The notes beneath the pieces are model-generated. The model had not been told where the DNA came from. It searched no databases and saw only the letters and a program-made list of their open reading frames with translations. A stretch of 64,000 nt of DNA, from assembly GCF_022581195.2 (NCBI RefSeq), contig NC_061474.1:3844001-3908000 (forward strand), given 5' to 3'. The translations under genes and the position numbers were made by a program. Shown here in pieces: positions 45,544 through 55,059 of the stretch. Numbering within the stretch: the first letter of the stretch is position 1; each line of letters opens with the position of its first letter. The stretch is from Helicoverpa zea (taxonomy: Eukaryota; Arthropoda; Insecta; Lepidoptera; Noctuidae).

Positions 45544-46107
45544 ATTTATGTAATCTTTTTTTTTTTTTAACGACGTCAAAAATCATCAAATGACCCCTCC
45601 CGCTGTGGGTTAGCAGCGGTGAGGGAGTGTCAGACTCTTACTGACTAAAAACCGTCGTGTTCCGTCATAGGCCTTTTATGTACGAGGGCCGCGGTATCCC
45701 TTTCGAACAACCCGTTGCCCCGGCAGGCCTTGGCCCTGCTGGGCCCCGCTGGGGTTGCTGACATCTCTTTGAGGAGCGCGTGGAACAACGCGCGCCGTCG
45801 ACACGGGTCTGTCGTCTAAGTAGACAGAGGGACGATGAGCCACCCGAACTCACCGCTCACAGACCCACGCCTACGGTGGCCGGGAGTCATCTCGCGACAC
45901 CCGGCGCCCATGGTGTCTACCTGGTCCAGCGCGGCGGCCGGGATGAGAGGTGCGTACTCTCTGGCGTTCCGCCTCCTCCTTCTCGAGCATGACCGCTTCG
46001 CAGAAGGAGGCGACGGCATCCCATTCCCTCTCGCCCCGGACCATGGCCTCAACCAGGCCCGGACGCGAGAGGTCGCCGCCGCTCAAAGCCTCGACGAGGA
46101 CCCGGCG

Positions 46108-47873
46108 CACAGTGTGAGAATCTCGTAATCTAGGGGGATTTAATTCCAAATTGAATTAATTAAAATATACAAGTTAAAAAATAATATTTCTTGGTTTACA
46201 AATAAATAAAAATACTTAAATAGTGAGAGAAAATAAAGTTTTATTTGAAAAAATGCGATATGAATAAATTTTCATATTTTATTCACTATTTCCACTTTCG
46301 GCCTCATTTACGGTGGGTACAGAAAGCAATTTTAGGACATCAGGATCTAAAGGACTCCGTTTTCTCTTCATTATAAGTCCCAAGCTATGAATATATATGA
46401 ATCTGATGATATGAGAAGTCTGTTAAGTAGGTCGGTATTGGTGTCTATTCGTGTCGTGTTTCTAGTGAAGAATTCCCTGTATCTTCGGGTTTGTGCCTCC
46501 TCTGATAACTGGCCAATCGGCAAAATACACGAAGCTATGACATCCCGGACATTAAATAAGACTTTGTGCACACTAACTGGCATGTTATACCATGAGTGTT
46601 CCCTAAGATACAAGTTTCTGGTTTCTTCTGTGTAACTATTGAAGGAATCCAAATCGACTGTAAAACCCGACCCGAGAGTATGATATGAAACCTAAAATGA
46701 TATGAAACCTCGTTATTAATTCTAAATTTACCCCAGTAATATCAGCACTACCATCATGCTTAATGCTTCATCGGCCGACACAGTTACTTGAACGCTATCG
46801 CTAAGAATTTTTTTCGTACGCTTTTCATGATAGAACCTCTCTTAGGTGAACTCATAGAAAGTTCTTTTACGATAGCTGCAGAGTCCCTTTTACCAGCTTT
46901 TCGAAGGTTACATTCATGTGCAATCGCTATTTCTTCAGGGCTAGTAGACGATATTAGATTCTGAACTTTGCGTTTTTTTGGTTTTATCGCAACATTCTAC
47001 AAAAAAATTATGTGGTCTTCCTTGTGAGTGGCCAGATGTAGATGGTATTTCATTTAAAACATTATCTGGTAATTTAATGCATTCATTCAACCAAGTAACA
47101 TTCTTGTTTAAAAAGCGTTCGCGATATCTAACGCTTGCTGTCCATTTTTCGTTAAGTTTGTTACAGAACTTTCTTTAAAAAAACTCAATTTCATTAACAG
47201 CACCTTCCGAAAACTGTACTTGAGGGTAATTACCTATTATAAATGCAAAAATAGCATTAATTCGCTCCTCTTTCGCATTTGAGGTCCAAATATCAAAAAT
47301 TTGTTTTTTTGTAATTTCGGCGGTCATTCTGGAAACCGAAAAAAAATGTTTGACGGTCGCACAAAATCGCAAGTTTTGTAAATTGTTCTCAAAAGTTAAG
47401 ATTCTAAGCTATAAACTGAAACAATAGAAACACCGGGATATTGAGAGCATTTTTTTCTACACGCCTTTTATTTTGCATATCATCTCTAAAAAATGCTTAA
47501 TTTAACTGTGCTTTTAAATTATGTCATTAGATCAATGTTTAACTATTACTTACATAAAATACACAATAACTTACCTTGAAAGATGTACAGAATGCAATAA
47601 TAAACAAATAAATAAGACTATACATTAATTTGATCAGTAATCTCAAGTGAAGATGACACCTTAATTTTGTTGTTCGTGTTGTAAAGTTGCAACGATTATT
47701 GTCTTACCACTTTAACATTTTTTTATAATTTTTTTAAAGTACCTACAAGAATTTCTAATATGTAGCTATGACAAATGGGGTCTTAGGTATAAATAGGATA
47801 TAACTATATTATATATTATTAGAATTTATATTTTGATTTAAATCCCCCTAGATTGCGAGATTCCTTCACTGTG
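46108..47873 (-). mobile_element. Transib transposon with RSS-like CACAGTG ends
   Basis: The left end begins CACAGTGTGAGAATCTCG. The right end, reverse-complemented, begins CACAGTGAAGGAATCTCG. Both continue AATCTAGGGGGATTTAA. A perfect 5-bp duplication CGGCG flanks it (46103-46107 and 47874-47878), matching the known GC-rich CGNCG preference of Transib. The first seven bases equal the heptamer of V(D)J recombination signals, which fits Transib being the relative of RAG1. The 1766-bp element encodes a broken transposase on the minus strand. Confidence 0.9.
46279..47327 (-). pseudogene. Transib (RAG1-like) transposase, internally deleted
   Basis: An ATG at 47327 starts MTAEITKKQIFDIWTSN. After one-base frame breaks near 47174 and 47118 the N-terminal region continues SSVTNLTKNGQQALD, WLNECIKLPDN, GRPHNFFVECCDKTKK and AAIVKELSMSSPKR. 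Near 46740 the sequence jumps to the C-terminal domain (46652-46371): YLREHSWYNMPVSVHKVLF, LPIGQLSEEAQ and NTDLLNRLLISSD. The end PLDPDVLKLLS is in another frame, with the stop at 46279. The middle, which holds the first two catalytic aspartates in this family, is missing. The block after SEEAQ is about seven residues shorter than I expect from RAG1/Transib, which would remove the catalytic glutamate. Non-functional. Confidence 0.82.
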
Positions 47874-48124
47874 CGGCGGTGCCCTTCCCATGCGGGGCAC
47901 ACCTGGACTGTGTGGTCCACCGTGTCCTCGGGGCTGTCCGCACAATGGTGACACCCGGGCGCCTCCTCACGACCGATTCGATGCAGGTACCTCCCGAAAC
48001 AACCGTGTCCGGTGAGGACCTGCGTCATGCGGTACGTGAGGGCGCTGTGACTCCTCCCGAGCCACTCCTCAAAGAGGGGACTTACCGCCACGTGGTGGCG
48101 TGCCCTTTATTTATGTAATCTTAA

Positions 48125-49339
48125 GGCATTCTTTGTACTTATATTTATTAGACAGATAATTTTATTTTTCGCCAAAGGAAAACCCGAAATAAGTTTAGCA
48201 AACTGAACTATAAATTCTAACTCATTTTATTCTGAACAAAGCTAACGAACTATGCATGAATAATAAAATTATTCTATCGATCGATGAATTCAATTCAATG
48301 TCAAAACATAGTAATGTAAAGTTTAAAGTTATGATAAAAGCCAGGCGGAGTGCACATTTACATTAAAAACAAACTTTTACTAACATTGGGTACCTAAAAC
48401 ACTTACATACGGGTTACTTAGGTACTATAAAATCGTTCCCCCCGCCCAACATAATATATTTATATTAGAAAAACATTACCGCTCATGTGTACACAGAATA
48501 ATAACAGTAACAGTTTTCAGGCAATCCACTTAAACCAGTAGAATCCTTTAGCGATCGTGCCACAGAGTAGTAGCGAATGGAGTGATAACGTACGTATATT
48601 CATTCAAGTATGTCTTACTTGAATGATTATATTTTTATACTATGATTTTTGTATGGCTTATAATAAATCTGTGGCCAAAATGAAAGATAACATTTAGTGG
48701 ACTTTAAATGTAATTGAAAAGGAGGTGTGTACTTGGACCCCAAGGCGACAGATTGATTCTGATTGATTCGGTGGCCCACAAGCTTGATAGTCATAATTCT
48801 AAAAAGAACTAAGGACTGATTAAAATGTACTTGGTACAAAAGGTACTGGTACTTAAAAGTAGCTGCTAGACTGGCAGAGAACGCCTGGGGCGTTAAGTCT
48901 GCCATTGTAGAAGTATGTTTTTTTAAATAAAATATAATTCATTAAAAGATTTTAATCTTATAAACAATTTTTCTTTGGCTATAAGATAAGCACTCCATTC
49001 ACTTTCTATTTCTATAACATTCGGCAAGAAACTACTAAGTTCTGTAATTTAATTTGAAGTTCACTTGAATTACATTAAATAAGTTAAATTGGGAGGTTTG
49101 TAGTCTTACTTAAAAGATATCTGTTTGTGACGTGAAAGGGATATTAAGTTAGTTGTCTCTCAAAATATTAGTTTATTGTGAGATGGGATTAACTACATAG
49201 TTTTGATTTAATTTAAAATAATGGATGTTATTTATGGATCATCAATGCGTAACTACAGACTAAAGCGTATTAGTAGATAGTTTATAATTATTATTGTTTC
49301 TGAACTGTCTAATGTATTAGGTATTATCATTCTTTCTAA
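48125..49339. other. AT-rich region, nothing recognised
   Basis: The ORF 48627-48905 (minus) has no recognisable domain. No transposon ends identified. Confidence 0.35.
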
Positions 49340-49344
49340 GTAGT

Positions 49345-49480
49345 TATTTTTTTAATGATCCTTTCCGCTGAAAGTGTGTCAGACTCTTACTAATTAAAAC
49401 TTTTATTCTTTCTTAGTATTCCAATACTATGGCAAATTGGAAACAATCCCATAGCTCTGAGTTGTGATTCAAAGGTCCTG
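49345..49480 (-). repeat. possible decayed R1-like 3' UTR
   Basis: ATGATCCTTTCCGCTGAAAG, GTGTCAGACTCTTACTAATT and a region ending GGCAAATTGGAAACAATCCC run in the order of the R1-like 3' UTR. Too diverged to be sure. Confidence 0.35.
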
Positions 49481-49484
49481 TAAC

Positions 49485-51900
49485 TGTTCAAAAATTCCAC
49501 AGCCTCAATGAAGTTGAGGAAAACCTTCATAATTGCTAAAATAGATGACCTTTATAGAGAATATTAGACAAGAAAGTGACAGCAAGTGGCCTATATTTCC
49601 TATTTCCTCGGGGATCCAATTAGATGGCCCAGCCTTGCCATCCGATCGAAAGAGGGAATTGCTAACGATATTCCGAAATAAAATTATATACAGATTTACG
49701 AGTATTTACAAGCAACATTTTTGTGATGTAAAAGAGTAGTAGTAAATCCACTTCGCATGAAATATAAGGGAAAATGGTCTTTCTAATGTGTTTAAATTAT
49801 ATATTTTTTGTTATTTATAGGTTTTTATTACCTAAAATTATTTAAATTCAAAAATAGCTCTGTGCGTCTGTAGGTTTACAGATTGTATAAAACCTTAGAA
49901 AGGACAAGGACGTAGTCTAATTTTTAGCTGAGTCCGGGAACTGGTTTCGTCGAAACGCGGATGAACCCGCGGGCAAGAAGTAGTGTAACAATAATTTAGC
50001 AGACTGCATGGTGTTATCGTTAAGTTATCTTGACATAGAAAACTATATTTATAGCAACTACAAATAGTTGTTCCGGATTTGAATACTTTGTTTATAAAAC
50101 GTATGTTTGTTATGACGTTTGAAAATGCAATATCGAAATAAATATCGACATTGAACTTTTTCACTGTTGCTTGTTGTATTCCAATTTGTAACACACGTAC
50201 TCAGATTTGAAAAAATAATATCATTAATAATAGCTTTCGTTAGGAAAACGTGTGAATCTACTAGCTAAGAACCAAGTAAATAAAACAATTTAAAGAATAA
50301 GACCAAATAATTAATTAGGGCCTGAAAAAACATTTTACTACATGTTACTTTTAAATGATTAACCACGCGTTGTGACGGGTTTCAAACAAACGAAAACGGA
50401 TCGTAGCAAAAACAAAACGCAACTGTCAAAAGCTTTTCCACACACTCATCGCTCGTGATGTTTTGACAGGCTGAAGGTTTTCGCGGCAAAAAATGTCCCC
50501 TCTTTTGGAAATAATTACTTTGTTTTTACCTCTTTCCCATAGTATCTGTGTTTACATTCCAGCCTTTCCCATTCTCATTTATTCAGCCATTTTGGCGTGT
50601 AAGTGGACCATAGACAAAGTAACTTTCTCGTGGATAGTAAGGACATAATAATAGGCGTTCGGAAAATTTCGGACTCGCTTAGGTTATAAAAATCATGTAT
50701 TTTTTCTATATTAAAAGAGGTGCCCGATAAAGACAATTTTATGGTTCATTATTAGAATAGCATTGTCATTCTCCCATTAAATTATTGGTACTCACGTACA
50801 TATCACAAATTATCGTTATGTACCATACCTTTAAATCAAGGCCCAAAATAAACATACGTACGTACTTTACATTACACTATAGTAGAGTATCTCTTCGATT
50901 GTTCCAATAATAATTTATTTTAAACGCTATTATTCTTATCGCTGGTCATAAAATGTCTACGCAACTCAATCCTATCTTGAATCCCAATCAGTTACGCATC
51001 TCCCATTATTATTCAAACTATCGAGATCAAGCAGGACCTTTGACCTAAAAAATAAATATTTATTTGGCAAATAACGCCAGAGCTTAGCCGATAATGTGGA
51101 ATGAACCCGGAGCTCGTTACAATATGCTGACAGAAAATTCCTGAACAAAGGTTTACGACTTTTTTGCCTTTCCCAAAGACTTTGTAAGGATATTTATCTC
51201 CCTTTCCCTCCTACACGATCTCGTTTTATGAAGGTTTGTTCCAACGAGGTTTAATTCATCCATTTATTCAGTCGACATTCAACCTCCTTTCTGCTTTCAT
51301 CCTCTTAGTTTTTGAACTCATTACTTTTGAGTTTCGTGTTGAAAAATGCTGGCACTTTTTTATAGTTTCTTTTTTAATAACGCAAGTCTGGGCCTTACTT
51401 AAGAGATTACTTTTTATGAAGAATTTGGGACCGTTTGAAAATTATTGTATTTTATATAATCTGGACGATAATCCCGTAAGCAAATGTCCCTAAACTTATT
51501 TTTTGAAGTCTAGACCTCATTGAAAACGAAGCTTAATATAATCTGTCTGAATTATGTCTAAAACTGATTGTAGTATTCAGATTATTTTAGTCATTAGTTT
51601 CCATAAAATCAACGATAAATCATTCAAGTTCTTTGAAAAAGTACTTACCTTCGAATGGGTAAAGACCATTAACTTTACTGACCAGAGAGAATGTGTGAGA
51701 GAATGTGTGTGGGCTTGTTGGAAACTTTTTGGATTAACTAAAGTAGGTTATAGTAGTTAAGTGACAGCTGTGCCATCCATATATCAAATAAATAGTGTAG
51801 TCATGGCCAAGGTCAATGTAAGCCATTTTTTATTGACGTTTGTTTCTGTTTGTTTCACTGCTGCTGAACGGTAATTCGTATGGGATATTTTGTAGTCTAA
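49485..51900. other. AT-rich region with only fragments
   Basis: Near 49945-49985 TCGTCGAAACGCGG and CCCGCGGGCAAGAAG look like the 5' end of a family A or B repeat on the minus strand. Otherwise no gene or element. ORFs at 51236-51493 and 51554-51760 (+) have no family resemblance. Confidence 0.35.
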
Positions 51901-51908
51901 AAACAGGT

Positions 51909-52998
51909 AAAGGACAATGCCGGATTTTGTATGGACCCTGTCCCCACCCACCAACAGACTTGAAACCAGTGTCATCGGAAGCGCATCCTTCGATAGATCA
52001 TGATTATCAAAACGATTTACTCCAAATGTATGGGCTTTTGGAAATACACGACATTTTAATATCCTTAATAATCAATAAACGTCAAGTTTGTTAACCAATT
52101 ACTCGGAGTTGCGTGGACCGATTTTGATTATTTTTGTTTTAATGGAAAGAAGGTGTCTCAACGTTAGTCCGATATCATTTTCATCGGGATCTTTTTAGCA
52201 ACTTTTGAGTTATCACCGGTTAGAATGATAATTGGTTTAATGATTTTGTATGGACCTTTACTGACTCCAACAGAGTTGAACCTAGTGTCATCAGAAGCGC
52301 CTTATCCGATAGATATTTTTTTACTGTGACGACATACTCTAAATGTTTGGGGTTTAATGAATTATTTTTTTGTATTTAAATTATTCAAATCTCATAATAT
52401 ATACATATATATATTTTATATGAACGTTTACTAGTCATTGGATACATGAAGTGGGCTGCCGTTGTAAGACGACTAAAAAGTCACGGTGTATACCTACTAA
52501 CCTAACCTAACGTTACGTTAATTGTGGATACTAAAATGTCGAATATTTCCAAACTCCCATACATTTGGCGTAAATCGTTATGATAGTCATGATCTATCAA
52601 AGGAGGCGCTTCCGATGACACTAGTTTCAAGTCTGTTGGTGGTGGTGAAGGTGTCCTCACGACATCCTAAATTGCCTCTTCAAACCGATTATTTTAACTG
52701 ATGATAACTCAAAAACTGCTTAAAAGATCTTGATGAAAATTAAATCGGACTAGCTTTGAGATAGTTTCTCTATATACAAAAAATAGATTTCAAAATCGGT
52801 CCACGCAATTCCGAGTAATTGGTTAACAAACTTGAAGTTAATTGATTATTAAGGATACTAAATTGGCTTACAGTTCCTAAACCCCATACTTTTGGAATAT
52901 GTCTCCATAATAAGAAATGATCTACTAAATGAGGCGCATCCAATAACACTACTTTCAAGTCTGTTGGTGGGTGGGGACGTTTTTAGGCATTGTCCTTT
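51909..52998. mobile_element. 1.09-kb inverted-repeat element with internal repeats
   Basis: Ends AAAGGACAATGCC and GGCATTGTCCTTT are exact complements. TA lies at both edges (51908-51909 and 52998-52999), so a TA duplication is possible. The word CCAACAGACTTGAAACCAGTG with TCATCGGAAGCGC occurs at 51952, in a diverged form at 52267, and inverted near 52640 and 52965. Each arm therefore holds about one and a half copies of a roughly 315-bp unit, including GTTAACCAATTACTCGGA and TGCGTGGACCGATTTTGA. Non-coding. Arms are clearly diverged, so this is an older insertion. Confidence 0.7.
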
Positions 52999-53084
52999 AT
53001 AACATAAAACATTTTGAGGAAACCTGGTATGTAAAGTCAGGAAGCTCTGAAATCACCAACCCGCAATGACACAAGTCCATGCTT

Positions 53085-53130
53085 CTCTATGTGAGAGGAG
53101 GCCTGTGCCTAGCGACGGACGATGAAAAGG
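53085..53130 (+). repeat. tiny RTE-like 3' fragment
   Basis: GAGAGGAGGCCTGTGCCTAG and GACGATGAAAAGG resemble the RTE 3' end (AGGCCTATGTCCAGCAGTGG at 59.75 kb). Confidence 0.5.
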
Positions 53131-53154
53131 CTAAAGCTATTAATTATATTTTAC

Positions 53155-53340
53155 TAGCCGTTTTCCCGCGGTTTAATCCCCATCCCATGGGAACTACTTC
53201 CTGTATCTGGATATAATATAGCCTATGTTATTCAAGAAGAGTGTAGCTTGCCAATAGTTAAAGAGTTTTCCAAACCGGTTCCTACTGAACCGGTTTTAGA
53301 GCCTTTGGGGTACAAACAAAGAAACATTTTTTTTTCTTAA
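53155..53340 (+). repeat. family B dispersed repeat
   Basis: ACTAGCCGTTTTCCCGCGG, CCCATCCCATGGGAACTACT, GGATATAATATAGCCTATG, then GGTTCCTACTGAACCGG and ACAAACAAAGAAAC. Standard family B order, moderately degraded. Confidence 0.65.
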
Positions 53341-53727
53341 TTATAGATAGATAACTGATAAATTAAATTACACACAGCCCTACCTTTAAATCACCTAACA
53401 ACGTGTAGTATCACTTTCCCAGTCAAAATACGCCGAACTAAAACAAACTTCTAGCCATTTGTATCTGTCAGTAGTCTAGCCTGTGACGTCATCAGTGCTC
53501 AGTTGTTTGAGTCTGTGGTTCCATCAATCCAGACGTTTTGACGTGGACAAACCGTTCGTCTTCGGTTTATTGTACTAACAGATTTTGGTGGTTTTGATGG
53601 TTATTATTAGTATTTGTGATAAACATCATTTATTGTTTTTCTATTTAAAGAGTTATTGTATCTAGATACACAATAATTATAGTAGTAGTTTTTGTATGTT
53701 TTGTTAACTGTCACTAGTCTAGCCTCT
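53341..53727. other. spacer with a short duplicated word
   Basis: CTGTCAGTAGTCTAGCCTGT (53467) and CTGTCACTAGTCTAGCCTCT (53709) are near-repeats, the second abutting the mariner. No gene. Confidence 0.45.
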
Positions 53728-53729
53728 TA

Positions 53730-54461
53730 CGAGGGTCAAACTGAAAGTTCTTAGAAAATCAGAAACTGATTACATTAACCAGTTATTAGTTTTATTATAT
53801 GTTTTATTGTAGTGTTAGTACGTCGAACACAGCATTTGAGTCACCTCCGTTAAATCTTTCAATCATTTTACGGCACCAATCCACACTATGGAGTTTATGA
53901 GCCTCAGTCAAATTATGAGGTATCCACCGGGCGCAAAGCTTCCTGACCGCTAAATGTTCGTGGAGGATTTTGTGCACTTGACTCATAACGATGCCTAAGC
54001 TTGTCCGAATCTGCTGATAGGTCACTCTTTTGTCAGTCTCTATCATACGCCGCACAACACAGATGTTATCTTCAGTCGTCGCCGTAGAAGGCCGTCCCTC
54101 ACGTAAATCATCAGTGAGATTAGTGCGACCACGTTTAAACTCATTAAACCAGTTGTAAACAGTCGCACAAGATGGGGCTTCATCGTGAAAGGCCAATCGT
54201 AGTCTATCATAACTTTCTTGTTGACTTAAATGACATCGAAAGTCACAAAAAATCATTGCACGAAAATTTTCTCGTGTTAAATTCATGTTGACGTGACACA
54301 GACAATTTTCAATTTGCCACCAAATCGTAAAACAAATGACAAATGAATTAAATATATACTCAGTAATATTGGCAAAGAGTTCTATTTTCAAATTATAGAA
54401 TTATTTTTTTATTATATTGTTTATAAGTGGCCAGTTCTAAGAACTTTCAGTTTGACCCTCG
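53730..54461 (-). mobile_element. internally deleted mariner transposon
   Basis: Ends CGAGGGTCAAACTGAAAGTT are identical in inverse orientation for about 26 bp, with TA on both sides (53728-53729 and 54462-54463). At 732 bp it is about half the usual mariner length. The transposase gene on the minus strand is cut off just before the catalytic domain. Confidence 0.93.
53804..54286 (-). CDS. mariner transposase N-terminal DNA-binding half only
   Basis: A 160-residue open frame from ATG at 54286 (MNLTRENFRAMIF). It contains both helix-turn-helix parts: the first around SQQESYDRLRLAF...TVYNWFNEFKRG, then LREGRPSTAT, and the second around VTYQQIRTSLGIVMSQVHKI. The linker motifs LHEHLAVRKLCARWIPHNLT and VDWCRKM follow. 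It ends VFDVLTLQ, exactly where the family continues into the first catalytic aspartate block (TGDES). All catalytic residues are therefore absent. It has no internal stop, so if expressed it would make a protein able to bind mariner ends but not cut. Whether it is expressed is unknown. Confidence 0.85.
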   Translation of the reverse strand: MNLTRENFRAMIFCDFRCHLSQQESYDRLRLAFHDEAPSCATVYNWFNEFKRGRTNLTDDLREGRPSTATTEDNICVVRRMIETDKRVTYQQIRTSLGIVMSQVHKILHEHLAVRKLCARWIPHNLTEAHKLHSVDWCRKMIERFNGGDSNAVFDVLTLQ

Positions 54462-54463
54462 TA

Positions 54464-54545
54464 TATACTCTCTTATGTACTCTCCTATGTACTCTCTTAT
54501 GTACTCTCTTATGTACTCTCTTATGTACTCTCTTACGTACTCTTA
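54464..54545. repeat. 12-bp tandem repeat, about seven copies
   Basis: The unit TACTCTCTTATG, with small changes (CCTATG, ACG), is repeated directly beside the mariner right end. Confidence 0.92.
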
Positions 54546-54910
54546 AGTTCTCTTTGCCGACCATCAAAAAGTTATGTACTGTTTTGAGTTCTCAAAATCT
54601 TCTAATAAGATGCTAAGCTCACTTCGCTCGCACATTTACAATCTGTAGGTAGGTACGTGACTCCGTCTTAGATTTGCTTACTTACTAAAGGCTCACGCAT
54701 TCAGTTACTTAACTAGGCATAATATACAGTTTGGGCTGAGGTCTGTTTTTTACCTTGTGACCCCTCCCCCCCACCCTTGTCGAAGCTAAAAATACGTCCC
54801 TGTCACAGATTCTTCTCTCGCTGCTGAAACAGCGTGTCTTTAACTGTCGAAAGTACTGAAAATTTTTCTTATTCGTAATATTTTACTTTAAGCTACCTGC
54901 ATTTGTTTAA

Positions 54911-55056
54911 CAGGTTTTCACACTGGCGTATTTTGCACTTTTATCCGAAACCGCACGACAGATTTATGTCACTCGGAATATACCACGCCTACCGTTACCA
55001 ATGTTTCGCTACTCCCGGAAAAACTGGGTGAAAAATGTGCCAGTGTAAAGGCGCTG
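54911..55056. mobile_element. possible 146-bp MITE
   Basis: CAGGTTTTCACACTGGCG at the left and, reverse-complemented, CAGCGCCTTTACACTGGC at the right share ACACTGGC and CAG ends. The inner TATTTTGCAC / CATTTTTCAC also match. No matching 8-bp duplication was found, so the superfamily is undecided. Confidence 0.45.
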
Positions 55057-55059
55057 TGA

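Larger units (their letters stand above)
45871..48091 (-). pseudogene. C-terminal end of R1-like LINE polymerase, split
   Basis: The first part (48091-47875) reads LFEEWLGRSHSALTYRMTQ, then a zinc-knuckle-like C-x2-C-x9-H-x4-C (CHHC ... HTVQVC) and CPAWEGHR. The second part (46107 down to the stop at 45871) continues RRVLVEALSGGDLSRPGLVE and AMVRGEREWDAVASFCEAVM. Across the Transib target duplication the two join as HRRVLVEA without loss. The reverse transcriptase core itself was lost by 5' truncation. Confidence 0.85.
45558..48108 (-). mobile_element. R1-like LINE, 5'-truncated, interrupted by a Transib transposon
   Basis: A minus-strand LINE with poly(A) at 45558-45568 (T-run on +). It is bounded by a 14-bp duplication ATTTATGTAATCTT (45544-45557 and 48109-48122). 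The LINE parts are 45558-46107 and 47874-48108, about 785 bp in all, and much richer in GC than the surroundings. The interruption is the Transib element at 46108-47873. The same 3' UTR is found at 23130, 28248 and 44858. R1-like is inferred from the CCHC C terminus. Confidence 0.9.

Noticed and set aside
45780..46128. Plus-strand ORFs of 70-97 codons in GC-rich DNA
   Set aside because: They are antisense to the R1-like polymerase C terminus, which explains the sequence on the minus strand.
47175..47372. A separate small gene of 65 codons
   Set aside because: Its frame is the N-terminal piece of the broken Transib transposase, within the element's ends.
52495..52515. Telomere-like CCTAACCTAACG
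   Set aside because: Only about two and a half units of the insect TTAGG repeat, inside an inverted-repeat element; chance is sufficient.
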